DNA of 64,000 nucleotides from Protaetiibacter intestinalis (GCF_003627075.1 NZ_CP032630.1:1116001-1180000), one strand, 5' to 3'. Shown: positions 50,426 to 59,393, counted from the first letter of the stretch. Numbers and translations: made by a program. The notes: a model not told the origin generated them from the sequence alone.

Positions 50426-50710
50426 TTACTTGACGGCGGCCTTCAGCTTCGAGCCGGCCTTCACGCTCACGCCGTTCGACGCAGCGATCTGGATGGTCTC
50501 GCCGGTCGCGGGGTTGCGGCCCGCACGGGCGGCACGGTGGGTCTTCTCGAAGGAGAGCCAGCCGGGGATGCTGACCTTCTTGCCGCCGCCGACCTGCGAG
50601 GCCACGACGGAGAAGAACGCGTCGACGACCTTGCCGACGGCCGCCTGGCTCTCGCCGGTCTCCGCGGCGATCGCCGCCACGAGGTCGCTCTTGTTGAGGG
50701 TGTCAGCCAT
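50426..50710 (-). CDS. HU family nucleoid DNA-binding protein
   Basis: This 94-residue protein is a standard-length HU: N-terminal helices (MADTLNKSDLVAAIAAETGE), the arm sequence GRNPATGETIQI containing the intercalating proline, and a lysine-rich end. It lacks the long basic tail of mycobacterial/streptomycete HupB/HupS forms. It is transcribed alone, with its own terminator, between the copper gene and the ribosomal-protein operon. Confidence 0.95.
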   Translation of the reverse strand: MADTLNKSDLVAAIAAETGESQAAVGKVVDAFFSVVASQVGGGKKVSIPGWLSFEKTHRAARAGRNPATGETIQIAASNGVSVKAGSKLKAAVK

Positions 50711-50906
50711 GGGGTGTCCTCCTCGGACGGTTTCTTGATCTGATGCAGCACCGGTGAGGTTCTGCGGGGGTCGGCCCCGAGGCTGTCTACCCCTGAACCG
50801 TGCTCGAAACTACCAGTGATCCCCGACATTCCCGGGCTTTTCGGCCCCATTTCGCAACTCGGCCTCAGGTGATGGTTGAGGGTTTCGCGGGCCCCCGGAA
50901 CACGAC

Positions 50907-50939
50907 GAGGGGGCGCCGGCGCGATGCCGACGCCCCCTC
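50907..50939 (-). terminator. Terminator hairpin after the S14-L33-L28 operon
   Basis: A 14-base stem (GAGGGGGCGCCGGC / GCCGACGCCCCCTC, one mismatch) with a 5-base loop lies 19 bases past the rpsN stop on the minus strand. Confidence 0.75.
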
Positions 50940-50957
50940 GGACGTGTGGTGCGGTGC

Positions 50958-51263
50958 TTACCAGCTCGACTTGGTCACGCCGGGCAGCTCGCCACGGTGC
51001 GCCATGTCGCGGAAACGCACACGCGAGACGCCGTAGTTCGACAGCACACCGCGGGGGCGGCCGTCGATGGCGTCGCGGCTGCGCACGCGGATGGGCGACG
51101 CGTCGCGGGGCAGCTTCTGCAGGCCCACGCGGGCGGCCTCGCGCTGCTCGTCGGTCGAGTTCGGGTCCACGAGCGCCTTCTTGAGCTCGAGGCGCTTCGC
51201 GGCGTAGCGCTCGACGATGACCTTCCGCTGCTCGTTCTTCGCGATCTTGCTCTTCTTGGCCAT
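50958..51263 (-). CDS. rpsN: 30S ribosomal protein S14, zinc-free long form
   Basis: The 101-residue S14 begins [13 protein letters not shown] and ends [21 protein letters not shown]. It is the long form with no CxxC zinc ribbon. In actinobacteria such cysteine-free S14 usually is a second copy used when zinc is scarce. It is the last gene of the minus-strand operon rpmB-rpmG-rpsN, with 3 bases between rpmG and rpsN. Whether the genome also has a zinc-type copy cannot be seen here. Confidence 0.96.
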   Translation of the reverse strand: MAKKSKIAKNEQRKVIVERYAAKRLELKKALVDPNSTDEQREAARVGLQKLPRDASPIRVRSRDAIDGRPRGVLSNYGVSRVRFRDMAHRGELPGVTKSSW

Positions 51264-51266
51264 TGC

Positions 51267-51437
51267 TTAACGCTCCTCTCGGAACTCGACGTGCTTGCGC
51301 ACGATGGGGTCGTACTTCTTCAGCACGATGCGGTCGGGGTCGTTGCGACGGTTCTTGCGGGTCACGTAGGTGTACCCGGTACCGGCGGTCGAGCGGAGCT
51401 TGATGATCGGACGGACGTCCTGAGCCTTCTTGGCCAT
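51267..51437 (-). CDS. rpmG: 50S ribosomal protein L33, cysteine-free form
   Basis: The 56-residue protein begins [19 protein letters not shown] and includes [16 protein letters not shown]. It contains no cysteine, so it is the zinc-free type of L33. It lies 1 base after rpmB and 3 bases before rpsN. It is short, but the sequence and operon position make it certain. Confidence 0.96.
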   Translation of the reverse strand: MAKKAQDVRPIIKLRSTAGTGYTYVTRKNRRNDPDRIVLKKYDPIVRKHVEFREER

Positions 51438-51438
51438 C

Positions 51439-51675
51439 TCAGATCTTCTCCCCTCGTGCGAGGAGGTCCTGGACGACCGCCTCGATGCCGCGTGCGTCGA
51501 TCACCTTGATGCCCTTGGCGGACACGGTCAGGGTCACGGTGCGCTTGAGCGACGGGACGTAGTACTTCTTCTTCTGCACGTTCGGGTCGAAGCGGCGCTT
51601 CGTCCGGCGGTGCGAGTGCGAGATGTTGTGTCCGAAGCCGGGAACGGCTCCGGTCACCTGGCACACAGCTGCCAT
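51439..51675 (-). CDS. rpmB: 50S ribosomal protein L28, zinc-free form
   Basis: The 78-residue L28 begins MAAVCQVTG and carries [13 protein letters not shown]. Only one cysteine is present, so the zinc-binding CxxC pairs are missing. The ATG at 51675 is chosen over 51714 because it gives the exact family N-terminus and follows an AGGAAAG site. It is the first gene of the operon. A strong leader hairpin precedes it. Confidence 0.96.
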   Translation of the reverse strand: MAAVCQVTGAVPGFGHNISHSHRRTKRRFDPNVQKKKYYVPSLKRTVTLTVSAKGIKVIDARGIEAVVQDLLARGEKI

Positions 51676-51696
51676 GGTTCTTTCCTGTTCTCTACC

Positions 51697-51714
51697 GTGG
51701 GGCGAGCGCCCCAC
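51697..51714 (-). promoter_or_regulatory. Leader hairpin upstream of rpmB
   Basis: A perfect 7-base stem with 4-base loop (GTGGGGC-GAGC-GCCCCAC) lies 21 bases upstream of the rpmB start in its leader. It may be a regulatory leader structure or a leftover terminator; no T run follows. Confidence 0.4.
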
Positions 51715-51812
51715 CCAAGGTCACTTGTCGGCACGCCAGATCGAGATCCTCCGGACGGATCCGGTGGTCGCGACGGCGCACAAGGAAGCGCATTGCTGCG
51801 CAACCCTCCCAA

Positions 51813-51834
51813 GATACCGGACGGATGCCGTATC
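51813..51834. promoter_or_regulatory. Imperfect dyad between rpmB operon and toxin-antitoxin genes
   Basis: GATACCGG and GCCGTATC pair at 6 of 8 positions across a 6-base spacer, in the divergent promoter space of rpmB and the antitoxin gene. Owner unknown. Confidence 0.3.
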
Positions 51835-51863
51835 CGCCACTCGGAGTGACCTCGCGCGGCTAG

Positions 51864-51888
51864 CCTTACTTCAACTCCTCCGGTAAGG
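51864..51888 (+). promoter_or_regulatory. Candidate operator/promoter of the toxin-antitoxin operon
   Basis: CCTTAC (51864-51869) and GTAAGG (51883-51888) form a 6-base inverted repeat with a 13-base spacer; a further GTAAGG occurs at 51902-51907. The right arm overlaps a TAAGGT -10-like hexamer (51884-51889). AbrB-type antitoxins usually autoregulate through such a site. Confidence 0.5.
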
Positions 51889-51915
51889 TCCTGGATGTTG
51901 AGTAAGGAGTGCGAG

Positions 51916-52179
51916 ATGCCGACTGCGACAATGACCAGCAAGGGGCAGATCACCGTGCCCAAGGAGGTGCGCGACGATCTCAACCTCGAAGCCGGCTCAC
52001 AGGTCATGTTCGTGAAGCTGCCGAACGGTCAGTACAACATCGTCGCCCGCACCGGCAGCATCATGGACCTTGCGGGCATCCTGCACTACGAGGGCATGCC
52101 CCACCTCACGGTCGAAGAGATGGACGAGGCGATCGGTGAAGCCGTCGCGGAGTCCTACCGGGAGAGCGTCGCCCGGTGA
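51916..52179 (+). CDS. AbrB/MazE-fold antitoxin
   Basis: This is an 87-residue protein. The N-terminal swapped-hairpin AbrB domain reads TMTSKGQITVPKEVRDDLNL, the hallmark of VapB/MazE-type antitoxins. The C-terminal acidic helices would wrap the toxin. The ATG at 51916 follows AAGGAG at 6 bases; an earlier in-frame ATG at 51895 lacks such a site. Its stop overlaps the toxin GTG, the usual coupling in toxin-antitoxin operons. Confidence 0.9.
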   Translation: MPTATMTSKGQITVPKEVRDDLNLEAGSQVMFVKLPNGQYNIVARTGSIMDLAGILHYEGMPHLTVEEMDEAIGEAVAESYRESVAR

Positions 52180-52577
52180 TTGGGGTCGACACGAACGTCA
52201 TCCTCCGCCACGTCCTGCGTGACGACGCCGTGCAGACTCCGCTGGCCACGGCCTTCCTGGGGACCCTCACGCGAGCCCGGCCCGGGTTCATCACGCACGT
52301 CGTGTTGGCCGAGGTCGACTGGGTGCTCAAGCGCGGCTACAGGGTCTCCCGGGAGGCGCGCCTGGCCGTCATCCGCGGGCTCGTCGAGACGCGCGAACTC
52401 GAGTTCGAAGACGGCGAGAGCGTGGTCCGTGCGCTCGCTCTCGCCGACGACGGCGCGGACTTCGCCGACGCGCTCATCGCGGCCAGCGGCGAGCTGTTCG
52501 GGGTGACCGATACCGTTACATTCGATCGTCGGGCGTCGAAGAAGCTCGGCTGGCGACTCGTGGAAACTGCCGGCTGA
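52176..52577 (+). CDS. PIN-domain ribonuclease toxin (VapC-like)
   Basis: The 133-residue PIN protein starts IGVDTNVILRHV with the first acidic metal ligand (D5). It then shows LAEVDWVL, the DFADALIA aspartates and a final VTFDRRASKKLGW, which complete the acidic quartet. PIN toxins cut tRNA or rRNA when freed from the antitoxin. The GTG start overlaps the antitoxin stop. The pair is inserted between ribosomal and zinc-uptake genes, consistent with a mobile module; no insertion scar was found. Confidence 0.9.
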   Translation: MIGVDTNVILRHVLRDDAVQTPLATAFLGTLTRARPGFITHVVLAEVDWVLKRGYRVSREARLAVIRGLVETRELEFEDGESVVRALALADDGADFADALIAASGELFGVTDTVTFDRRASKKLGWRLVETAG

Positions 52578-52580
52578 CCG

Positions 52581-52976
52581 TCAGTGGGCGGATGCCGCGG
52601 CGCTGCACTCGGGGCACAGCCCGAAGACGTCGACCACGTGCTCCGGCGCGGTGAAGCCGTGCTCGGCGGCCACCTGGCGCGCCCAGGCCTCCACGGGATC
52701 CGCCGAGATCTCGACCGCCTTGCCGCAGCTGCGGCAGATCAGGTGGTGGTGGTGCGAGCCGGGCGTGCACGCGCGGTAGAGGCTCTCGCCCTCCTGCACG
52801 AGCGAGTCGGCCTCACCCTCGTGGGCGAGGTCGGCGAGCGCCCGGTAGACGGTCGCGAGCCCCACCTCGGAGCCGGTTCCCCGCAGCGAGGCGTGCAGCG
52901 CCTGAGCCGACACGAAGCCCTCGGTGCGGCCGAGTGCGTCGCGCACGGCCTCGCGCTGCCAGGTGTTCCGCTTCAC
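52581..52976 (-). CDS. zur: Fur family regulator, probable zinc uptake regulator Zur
   Basis: The 131-residue protein has a winged helix (VSAQALHASLRGTGSEVGLATVYRAL), a histidine cluster HHHH (75-78) and two CxxC pairs (C81/C84 and C121/C124) for the structural zinc. GTG start overlaps the permease stop. It is the last gene of a minus-strand operon with a zinc-type ABC permease and ATPase, which is the usual place of Zur. A 7-1-7 palindrome upstream of the operon is its likely target. FurA or PerR identities are less likely because of the gene context. Confidence 0.88.
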   Translation of the reverse strand: MKRNTWQREAVRDALGRTEGFVSAQALHASLRGTGSEVGLATVYRALADLAHEGEADSLVQEGESLYRACTPGSHHHHLICRSCGKAVEISADPVEAWARQVAAEHGFTAPEHVVDVFGLCPECSAAASAH

Positions 52977-53845
52977 GGTGCCGCCACCTCCCTGACCTCC
53001 AGGGTACGGCGATCCCGCCTCCGTCGACCCACCAGGACGCACACCACCCAGATGAGGAACGAGATGGTGGTGACGTAGGGGCTGATCGGCACGCTCGCAC
53101 CGAGGGCGAGCAGGATGCCGCCCACGAGCGAGACGAGCGCGAACCCCATCGAGAGCAGCGGCACCCACAGCGGCGAGCTCGAGATGCGCAGCGCCGCCGC
53201 CGCGGGCGTCACGAGCACCGAGAGCACGAGCAGCGCCCCGACGATCTGGATGCTCGCGGCGACCGCGAGGCCGAGCAGCAGCATGAACGCGATCGAGATG
53301 GCGCGCACCGGAACGCCGCGGGCGGCCGCGACATCCGCATCCAGGCTCGCGAAGCTGAGCGGGCGCCACATGACGAGCAGCCCCACCACGACGATGCCGC
53401 ACACGAGCGCGAGGGCGCCGAGCCGCGGGTCGTCGACGGCCACGATCTGGCCGGTCAGCAGCCCGAACTTGGTGGAGGCGCGGCCCGGGTACAGCGCCAG
53501 GCACAGGATGCCGAGGCCCAGCCCGAACGGCATGAGCACCGCGGTGATCGAGTTGCGCTCGCGCGCCCGCGCCCCGAGCAGCCCGATGATGAGCGCGGCG
53601 ACGACCGAGCCGATCACCGATCCCTCGACCACCCCGACCCCGAACAGCAGGCCCGCGGCGGCACCCGCGAACGACAGCTCGCTGATGCCGTGCACCGCGA
53701 AGGCCAGGTCGCGCGTCATCACGAAGACCCCGATGAGGCCCCCCGCGATCCCGAGCACCGCCCCCGCGAGCAGCGAGTTGTGCAGCAGGGCCAGCAGCGC
53801 CCCGTAGTCGCTGAAGTCGAACAGGGCGCTCCACCAGTCGTTCAC
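52973..53845 (-). CDS. znuB: Metal (zinc/manganese type) ABC transporter permease
   Basis: The 290-residue protein has about 8 hydrophobic helices and the ABC-3 family sequence FVMTRDLAFAVHGISELSFAGAAAG, typical of ZnuB/TroC permeases. GTG start overlaps the ATPase stop and its stop overlaps zur. It forms the membrane channel of a zinc-type importer. A substrate-binding lipoprotein (ZnuA) gene is not in this window, so it must be encoded elsewhere. Confidence 0.92.
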   Translation of the reverse strand: MNDWWSALFDFSDYGALLALLHNSLLAGAVLGIAGGLIGVFVMTRDLAFAVHGISELSFAGAAAGLLFGVGVVEGSVIGSVVAALIIGLLGARARERNSITAVLMPFGLGLGILCLALYPGRASTKFGLLTGQIVAVDDPRLGALALVCGIVVVGLLVMWRPLSFASLDADVAAARGVPVRAISIAFMLLLGLAVAASIQIVGALLVLSVLVTPAAAALRISSSPLWVPLLSMGFALVSLVGGILLALGASVPISPYVTTISFLIWVVCVLVGRRRRDRRTLEVREVAAP

Positions 53846-54660
53846 GCGGCACCCCCGTGGCGGTGACCGTGGTGCTCGTGCTCGTGGTGGGAGTGGTCGG
53901 GGGCGCCGACGATCACGACCCGCCCGTGGGTGCGGATGACGTCGATCGGCGCCTGGTACAGCTCGCTCAGCACCTCGCTCGTGAGCACCTCGTCGGGGGC
54001 GCCGATGCGGAAGCGCCCACCCGCGAGGTAGAGCACCCGGTCGACCATGCCGAGCACGGGGTTCACGTCGTGCGTGACGAACAGCACGCCGAAGCCGCTC
54101 GCGCGGCGATGCCGGTCGATGAGCTCGCTCACCACGCGCTGGGCGCGCAGGTCGAGCGAACCGAGCGGTTCGTCGCACAGCACGAGGCTCGGGTCGCCGG
54201 CGAGCGCCTGCCCGACGCGCAGCCGCTGCTGCTCGCCGCCCGAGAGCAGCGCCACCGGCACCTTCGCGTAGTGGGCGGCGCCGACCGCCTCGAGCAGCTC
54301 GTCGACGCGGGCTCTGCGGGCGGCGTTCGGCCGGCCCGGTCCCCAGCGGTGCCCGTCGACACCGAGCCGCACGAGGTCGCGGCCCCGGATGCGCAGGGCC
54401 GGATCCTGTCCGCGCTGCTGCGGGATGTAGCCGATGCGGCGGTCGCCGCGGTGCACGGGCTCGCCCTCGAAGCGGATCTCGCCGGCCGCGAGCGGATGCT
54501 GCCCGAGGATCGCCTTCAGCAGGCTCGTCTTGCCCGAGCCGTTCGCGCCGAGCACGGCAAGGAACTCGCCGCGCCCCACCTCGAGGTCGAGGCCCGACCA
54601 CAGCGTGCGCGCGCCGAGCCGCAGCTCCGCATCCCGCACCTCGAGCACCGCATCCGTCAC
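53842..54660 (-). CDS. znuC: Metal ABC transporter ATP-binding protein with His-rich tail
   Basis: The 272-residue ATPase has Walker A GANGSGKTS, signature LSGGEQQR and Walker B LVLCDEP. The last 20 residues are histidine-rich (HSHHEHEHHGHRH), a possible metal-sensing or buffering tail, which fits a zinc transporter. The GTG start is 6 bases after a TAGCAT hexamer and just downstream of a Zur-type palindrome, so the operon should be shut off when zinc is plentiful. Confidence 0.93.
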   Translation of the reverse strand: MTDAVLEVRDAELRLGARTLWSGLDLEVGRGEFLAVLGANGSGKTSLLKAILGQHPLAAGEIRFEGEPVHRGDRRIGYIPQQRGQDPALRIRGRDLVRLGVDGHRWGPGRPNAARRARVDELLEAVGAAHYAKVPVALLSGGEQQRLRVGQALAGDPSLVLCDEPLGSLDLRAQRVVSELIDRHRRASGFGVLFVTHDVNPVLGMVDRVLYLAGGRFRIGAPDEVLTSEVLSELYQAPIDVIRTHGRVVIVGAPDHSHHEHEHHGHRHGGAA

Positions 54661-54666
54661 CGCGCC

Positions 54667-54672
54667 ATGCTA
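54667..54672 (-). promoter_or_regulatory. -10 element of the zinc transporter operon (leaderless)
   Basis: On the minus strand TAGCAT ends 6 bases before the GTG at 54660 and lies 2 bases from the Zur-type box, so bound repressor would cover the promoter. Confidence 0.6.
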
Positions 54673-54674
54673 CC

Positions 54675-54689
54675 TGAGAACCGTTCTCA
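54675..54689. promoter_or_regulatory. Zur/Fur-type box upstream of the zinc transporter operon
   Basis: TGAGAAC-C-GTTCTCA is a perfect 7-1-7 inverted repeat with the TGAnAA...TTnTCA frame known for actinobacterial Zur and other Fur-family boxes. It sits directly upstream of the znuC -10 element. Confidence 0.8.
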
Positions 54690-54838
54690 TCCGCTGCGGG
54701 GTGCTGTTGTGTGGAAGAAGAAGGTGCGCGGAAAGCAGGCGCAACCGCGCATCTCTCGTGCCTGCGCCCACGGTGACGCGATTTGAGCCTGCTTTTCCGA
54801 CGGTGGCGCCCCCGTTCCCCCGCGAAGCGGACACGACC

Positions 54839-56167
54839 CTAATCGAGCAAGAGGGCCGGCTCCTCGAGCACGGAGGCGACGTCGGCGGTGAAGCGGGAGG
54901 CGACATCGCCGTCGACGACGCGGTGGTCGAAGGAGGCGCCGACGGTCGTCACGTAGGCGGGACGCACCTCGCCGTCCACCACCCACGGCTTCTGCTTGAT
55001 CGCGCCGAGCGCGACGATCGCCACCTCGCCGGGGTTGAGGATCGGCGTGCCGGTGTCCATGCCGAAGGAGCCGAGGTTGGTGATGGTGATGGTGCCGCCC
55101 GACATCTCGGCGGGCTGCGTCTTGCCCTCGCGCGCCGTGAGGGTCAGCTGCTCGAGGGACTGCGCGAGCTCGAGCATCGACAGGTCCTGCGCGTCCTTGA
55201 CGTTCGGCACGATGAGGCCGCGCGGGGTGGCGGCGGCGATGCCGAGGTTCACGTAGTGGCGCACGATGATCTCCTCGTCCGTCCACGAGGAGTTGACGGT
55301 GGGGTTGCGCCGCACCGCCCAGATGATCGCCTTCGCCATGACGAGCAGCGGCGAGACGCGCACGCCGGCGAAGTCGGGCGAGGCCTTCAACCGCTTGACG
55401 TACTCCATCGTGCGGGTGGCGTTGACGTCGGTGAACACCGACACGTGCGGCGCCGTGAACGCGGAGGTCACCATCGCCTGCGCGGTCGCCTTGCGCACGC
55501 CCTTGACGGGGATGCGCTCCTCGCGTTCGGTGGGCCAGGCGGGCGTCTGGATGTTGCGGAAGACGCTCGCCTGCTCGGCCTGCCGGATGACGTCCTCGCG
55601 CAGCACCTCGCCGCCGGGGCCGGTCGCGGTCACCTGCTGCAGGTCGACGTCGAGGTCCTTCGCGAGCTTGCGGATGGGCGGCTTCGCGATGACGGGCGCG
55701 CTGGGGGCCCGCGGCGCCGTGCGGGCGGGGGCGGCATCCGCACCCTCCACGGGCACGGCCGCTCCGGGGCGCCGACGGCGGGTGGCGCCGTGGCCGCCCT
55801 TCGAGCCGTAGCCGACGAGCACGGCGCCGGAGCCGGCGTCGTCCTTGTCGCCCATGTGCACGGGGTCGGAGACGGTGCCGAGGCTCTCGGAGTCGTTGGC
55901 GGGCGCCTGCAGCTCGATCGTGCCGCCGGCGGAGTCGACCCGGATGATGGGCGCGCCCACCTCGACGGTGGTGCCCTCCTCGGCGAGCAGTTCGGTGACG
56001 GTGCCCGCGAACGGCGACGGCAGCTCGACGAGCGACTTGGCGGTCTCGATCTCGACGAGCACCTGGTTCACCGTGACGGTGTCACCGGGCTTGACCTTCC
56101 ACGCGACGATCTCGGCCTCGGTGAGACCTTCGCCGACGTCCGGCAGCGGGAACTCTGCATGGGCCAC
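54839..56167 (-). CDS. 2-oxoacid dehydrogenase complex E2 (dihydrolipoyl acyltransferase)
   Basis: The 442-residue protein has one lipoyl domain (residues 1-80, lipoyl lysine K44 in IETAKSL), an E1/E3-binding domain (about 150-190) and the acyltransferase core with [10 protein letters not shown] (His415/Asp419). The GTG at 56167 follows AAGGAG. It is the third gene of E1alpha-E1beta-E2 on the minus strand. No E3 gene is adjacent. Domain order fits branched-chain or pyruvate complexes; in actinobacteria this gene set is most often branched-chain-type, but the substrate is not decided by sequence. Confidence 0.93.
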   Translation of the reverse strand: MAHAEFPLPDVGEGLTEAEIVAWKVKPGDTVTVNQVLVEIETAKSLVELPSPFAGTVTELLAEEGTTVEVGAPIIRVDSAGGTIELQAPANDSESLGTVSDPVHMGDKDDAGSGAVLVGYGSKGGHGATRRRRPGAAVPVEGADAAPARTAPRAPSAPVIAKPPIRKLAKDLDVDLQQVTATGPGGEVLREDVIRQAEQASVFRNIQTPAWPTEREERIPVKGVRKATAQAMVTSAFTAPHVSVFTDVNATRTMEYVKRLKASPDFAGVRVSPLLVMAKAIIWAVRRNPTVNSSWTDEEIIVRHYVNLGIAAATPRGLIVPNVKDAQDLSMLELAQSLEQLTLTAREGKTQPAEMSGGTITITNLGSFGMDTGTPILNPGEVAIVALGAIKQKPWVVDGEVRPAYVTTVGASFDHRVVDGDVASRFTADVASVLEEPALLLD

Positions 56168-56192
56168 GCGGGGACTCCTTACGGGTCGGGGT

Positions 56193-57173
56193 TCAGTAGG
56201 CGAGCGAGCGGTCGACGGCCTCGAGGATGCGGTCCACATCCGGAAGGTAGACGCCCTCGAGCTTGGCGGGCGGGAAGGGGGTGTCGAAACCCGACACCCG
56301 CAGCACGGGCGCCTCGAGCGAGTAGAAGGCGCGCTCGGCGACGGTCGCGGCGACCTCGGAGCCGACCGACACGTTGCCGGGCGCCTCCTGGGCGACGACG
56401 AGCCGCCCGGTCTTCTGCACGGACGCCAGGATCGGCGCGTAGTCGAGGGGCGAGAGCGAGCGCAGGTCGATCACCTCGACGCTCGTGCCCTCCGACTCGG
56501 CCACCTCGGCCGCCTGCAGCAGCTGGGCGACCATGGCGCCGTGCCCGACGAGCGTCACCTGGGTGCCGGTGCGCACGACGCGCGAGCTGTGCAGCGGCGC
56601 GGGCACGCCGTCGTCGGCCACCTCGCCCTTCTGCCAGTAGCGCGCCTTCGGCTCGAAGAACAGCACCGGGTCGTCGGAGGCGATCGCCTGCTGGATCATC
56701 CAGTACGCGTCGTTGGAGGTGGCGGGGCTCACCACGCGCAGGCCCGGGGTGTGCGCGAAGTAGGCCTCGGGGCTCTCCTGGTGGTGCTCGACGGCGCCGA
56801 TGTGCCCGCCGTACGGCACCCGGATGACGACGGGGAACCTCGCGGACCCCTCGTGCCGGTAGGTGAGCTTCGCGAGCTGCGAGGTGATCTGGTCGAAGCC
56901 GGGGAAGATGAAGCCGTCGAACTGGATCTCGCACACCGGCCGGTAGCCGCGCATGGCGAGGCCGATCGCGGTGCCGACGATGCCCGACTCGGCGAGCGGG
57001 GTGTCGAGCACCCGGTCCTCGCCGAACTCGGCCTTCAGCCCCTCGGTCACGCGGAACACCCCGCCGAGGGTGCCGATGTCCTCACCCATGAGGAGCACCT
57101 TGTCGTCGGCGGCGAGCGCCGCGCGCAGTCCCTCGTTGATGGCCTTCGCCATCGGCAGCATCCGCTCGGTCAC
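56193..57173 (-). CDS. 2-oxoacid dehydrogenase E1 beta subunit
   Basis: This 326-residue transketolase-like subunit begins [16 protein letters not shown] after a short start and contains [19 protein letters not shown] and the [18 protein letters not shown] loop, both typical of PDH/BCDH E1 beta. GTG start overlaps the E1 alpha stop. It pairs with E1 alpha to bind thiamine diphosphate and decarboxylate the 2-oxoacid. Confidence 0.94.
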   Translation of the reverse strand: MTERMLPMAKAINEGLRAALAADDKVLLMGEDIGTLGGVFRVTEGLKAEFGEDRVLDTPLAESGIVGTAIGLAMRGYRPVCEIQFDGFIFPGFDQITSQLAKLTYRHEGSARFPVVIRVPYGGHIGAVEHHQESPEAYFAHTPGLRVVSPATSNDAYWMIQQAIASDDPVLFFEPKARYWQKGEVADDGVPAPLHSSRVVRTGTQVTLVGHGAMVAQLLQAAEVAESEGTSVEVIDLRSLSPLDYAPILASVQKTGRLVVAQEAPGNVSVGSEVAATVAERAFYSLEAPVLRVSGFDTPFPPAKLEGVYLPDVDRILEAVDRSLAY

Positions 57174-58288
57174 GCGCCGCCCTCCTCGAAGCCGGCCTCG
57201 TAGGCGGTGTACCAGGCGGCCTCGTCGGCGACGAGCGGGTGCGGCTCGCTGTAGACGTGCTCGAACACCTTGGCGGCGGTCGGCGGCTCGATCTCGAGCG
57301 TGCGGCGGCGGATGTCGGATGCCAGGTCCTCTGCCTCGGTCGCGACGTCGCGGAAGAAGTCGTCGCCCTCGCCGAGCGAGCGCAGGTACGCCTCGAAGCG
57401 GGCGATCGGGTCGCGCTCGCTCCAGAACGCGACGTCGTCGTCCTCGCGGTACTTGGTGGGGTCGTCGCTCGTGGTGTGGGCGCCCATCCGGTAGGTGAGC
57501 GCCTCGATGAAGCACGGTCCCTTGCCGGCGCGGGCGGCATCCAGGCCCGCCGCGGTGACGGCGTAGCTGGCGAGCACGTCGTTGCCGTCGATCTGCACGC
57601 TCGGGATGCCGAAGCCGGCCGGGCGCAGGTAGAGCGGGGTGCGCGACTGGCGCTCGACGGGCACCGAGATCGCCCAGTGGTTGTTCTGCAGGAAGAACAC
57701 CTGCGGGGTCTGGTAGCTGGCCGCGAAGACGAACGCCTCGTTGACATCGCCCTGGCTGGTGGCTCCGTCGCCGAAGTAGACGAGCACCGCCGCATCCTTC
57801 TCGGGGTCGCCGGTGCCGCTCGCGCCGTCGAGGGCGATGCCCATCGCGTAGCCGGTGGCGTGCAGCGACTGCGAGCCGATGACGAGCGTGTAGAGGTGGA
57901 AGTTGCCGGTCTCCTCCGGCACCCAGCCGCCGTGGCTCTGGCCGCGCAGCATCTCGATGAGCTTCATGACGTCGAGGCCGCGGATGCGTCCCACGGCGTG
58001 CTCGCGGTAGGCGGGGAAGATGTGGTCCTGGGGCCGGGCGGCGTACCCGGAGCCGACCTGGGCGGCCTCCTGGCCGAGGCTCGGGATCCAGAGCGCGAGC
58101 TGGCCCTGGCGCTGCAGGTTGCCCGCCTCGATGTCGAAGCGCCGGATGACCACCATCTGCCGGTGGAAGTCGCGCAGTCGCTGCTCGTCGAGGGCTGCGA
58201 GATACGGCAGATAGGGGGCCGAGGTGTCGTTCTCGAGGAGGGAGCCCTGCGGCGAGAGCAACTGGATCGTCGCCTCGGTGTAAGACAT
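57170..58288 (-). CDS. 2-oxoacid dehydrogenase E1 alpha subunit
   Basis: The 372-residue protein carries the thiamine-diphosphate motif GDGATSQGDVNEAFVFA...NN and the SLGQEAAQVGSG segment of E1 alpha. The ATG at 58288 is chosen because it lies 7 bases after a TAGGGT hexamer; an ATG 9 bases earlier is less well placed. First gene of the E1alpha-E1beta-E2 operon. Confidence 0.94.
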   Translation of the reverse strand: MSYTEATIQLLSPQGSLLENDTSAPYLPYLAALDEQRLRDFHRQMVVIRRFDIEAGNLQRQGQLALWIPSLGQEAAQVGSGYAARPQDHIFPAYREHAVGRIRGLDVMKLIEMLRGQSHGGWVPEETGNFHLYTLVIGSQSLHATGYAMGIALDGASGTGDPEKDAAVLVYFGDGATSQGDVNEAFVFAASYQTPQVFFLQNNHWAISVPVERQSRTPLYLRPAGFGIPSVQIDGNDVLASYAVTAAGLDAARAGKGPCFIEALTYRMGAHTTSDDPTKYREDDDVAFWSERDPIARFEAYLRSLGEGDDFFRDVATEAEDLASDIRRRTLEIEPPTAAKVFEHVYSEPHPLVADEAAWYTAYEAGFEEGGA

Positions 58289-58295
58289 AGGCACC

Positions 58296-58301
58296 ACCCT
58301 A
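58296..58301 (-). promoter_or_regulatory. -10 element of the 2-oxoacid dehydrogenase operon (leaderless)
   Basis: On the minus strand TAGGGT ends 7 bases before the ATG at 58288. Confidence 0.55.
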
Positions 58302-58324
58302 TCCGCGGGCGTATTCCGCCGAAG

Positions 58325-59380
58325 TCAGAGGGTTCGCACAACCTTTTCCGCGGCCCCGATGAGGGGGGCCACAGATTCCGCCTCCCCCACGGTCACGCGG
58401 ATGCCTTCGGGCGCGAACACCCGGGCGACGATCCCGTGCTCCTCGAGCAGCTGCGCGGCGGCGGCCGTGTGCTGCCCGGTGGGCAGCCAGACGAAGTTGC
58501 CCTGGGGCTCCGGGATGTTCCAGCCCTGGGCCCGCAGGGCGTCGCGGATCTCGTCGCGGCGGGCCGTGAGCTCGGCCACCTGGGCGGCGTACTCGGCCTC
58601 GTGGTCGAGGGCGGCGAGCGCGGCACGCTGGGCGGGCTCGGTCACCGAGAGGGCGATCGCGGTGGCGCGGGCGGCGTCGAGCACGTACGACGGGCCGATC
58701 GCGTAGCCGACGCGCAGCCCCGCGAGGCCGTAGGCCTTCGAGAAGGTGCGCAGCACGACGAGGTTCGGGTAGCGCTCGAGCAGCGGGATGCCCTCGACGG
58801 CATCCGGGTCGGTCACGAACTCGCGGTAGGCCTCGTCGAGCACCACGAGCACCGTGTCGGGTACGGAGTCCATGAAGGCTTCGAAGGCCTCGGCGGTGAC
58901 GACGGCGCTCGTCGGGTTGTTGGGGGTGCACACCAGGATGAGCCGGGTGCGGTCGGTCACGGCCGCGGCCATCGCCGGCAGGTCGTGCGAGCCGTCGGGC
59001 AGGTTCGGCACGGTGACGCTCGTCGCGCCCGAGACGGTGACGATGCCGGGGTAGGCCTCGAAGGAGCGCCAGGCGTAGAGGATCTCGTCGCCGGGACCGG
59101 AGGTCGCCTGGGCGAGCTGGTGCAGGATCGACACCGAGCCGGCGCCCACGTGCACCTCGTCGACGGTGACGCCGAAGCGCTCCGCGAGCCGGACGCGCAG
59201 TCCGGCGGCGGAGCCGTCGGGGTAGCGCGGCAGCTCGGATGCGGCGACGGCGTCGAGCACGGCGGGGAGCGTCGGGAACGGGCTCTCGTTGGAGGACAGC
59301 TTGAATGCGTCGGCGGGCGCCGCGCGGCCCTGGCGGTAGGGGTCGAGGGCGGCGATCTCGGGGCGGAGGACCACGGGCAT
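58325..59380 (-). CDS. HisC-like PLP aminotransferase
   Basis: This is a 351-residue fold-type I aminotransferase with [25 protein letters not shown] and the PLP lysine in [17 protein letters not shown]. The pattern matches histidinol-phosphate or aromatic-amino-acid aminotransferases (HisC/PatA group); no other histidine gene is nearby, so the aromatic (phenylalanine) role is quite possible. Leaderless TAGGCT element 7 bases before the ATG. It ends 37 bases before the E1 alpha start on the same strand. Confidence 0.9.
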   Translation of the reverse strand: MPVVLRPEIAALDPYRQGRAAPADAFKLSSNESPFPTLPAVLDAVAASELPRYPDGSAAGLRVRLAERFGVTVDEVHVGAGSVSILHQLAQATSGPGDEILYAWRSFEAYPGIVTVSGATSVTVPNLPDGSHDLPAMAAAVTDRTRLILVCTPNNPTSAVVTAEAFEAFMDSVPDTVLVVLDEAYREFVTDPDAVEGIPLLERYPNLVVLRTFSKAYGLAGLRVGYAIGPSYVLDAARATAIALSVTEPAQRAALAALDHEAEYAAQVAELTARRDEIRDALRAQGWNIPEPQGNFVWLPTGQHTAAAAQLLEEHGIVARVFAPEGIRVTVGEAESVAPLIGAAEKVVRTL

Positions 59381-59387
59381 GCCGCCC

Positions 59388-59393
59388 AGCCTA
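59388..59393 (-). promoter_or_regulatory. -10 element of the aminotransferase gene (leaderless)
   Basis: On the minus strand TAGGCT ends 7 bases before the ATG at 59380. Confidence 0.6.

Noticed and set aside
50711..50957. tRNA or small RNA gene between HU and rpsN
   Set aside because: The only strong structure is the rpsN terminator hairpin; no cloverleaf or T-loop sequence was found.
51676..51894. A Zur box upstream of rpmB
   Set aside because: The stretch was read on both strands; only a single GAGAAC half-site near the Shine-Dalgarno was seen, with no inverted partner.
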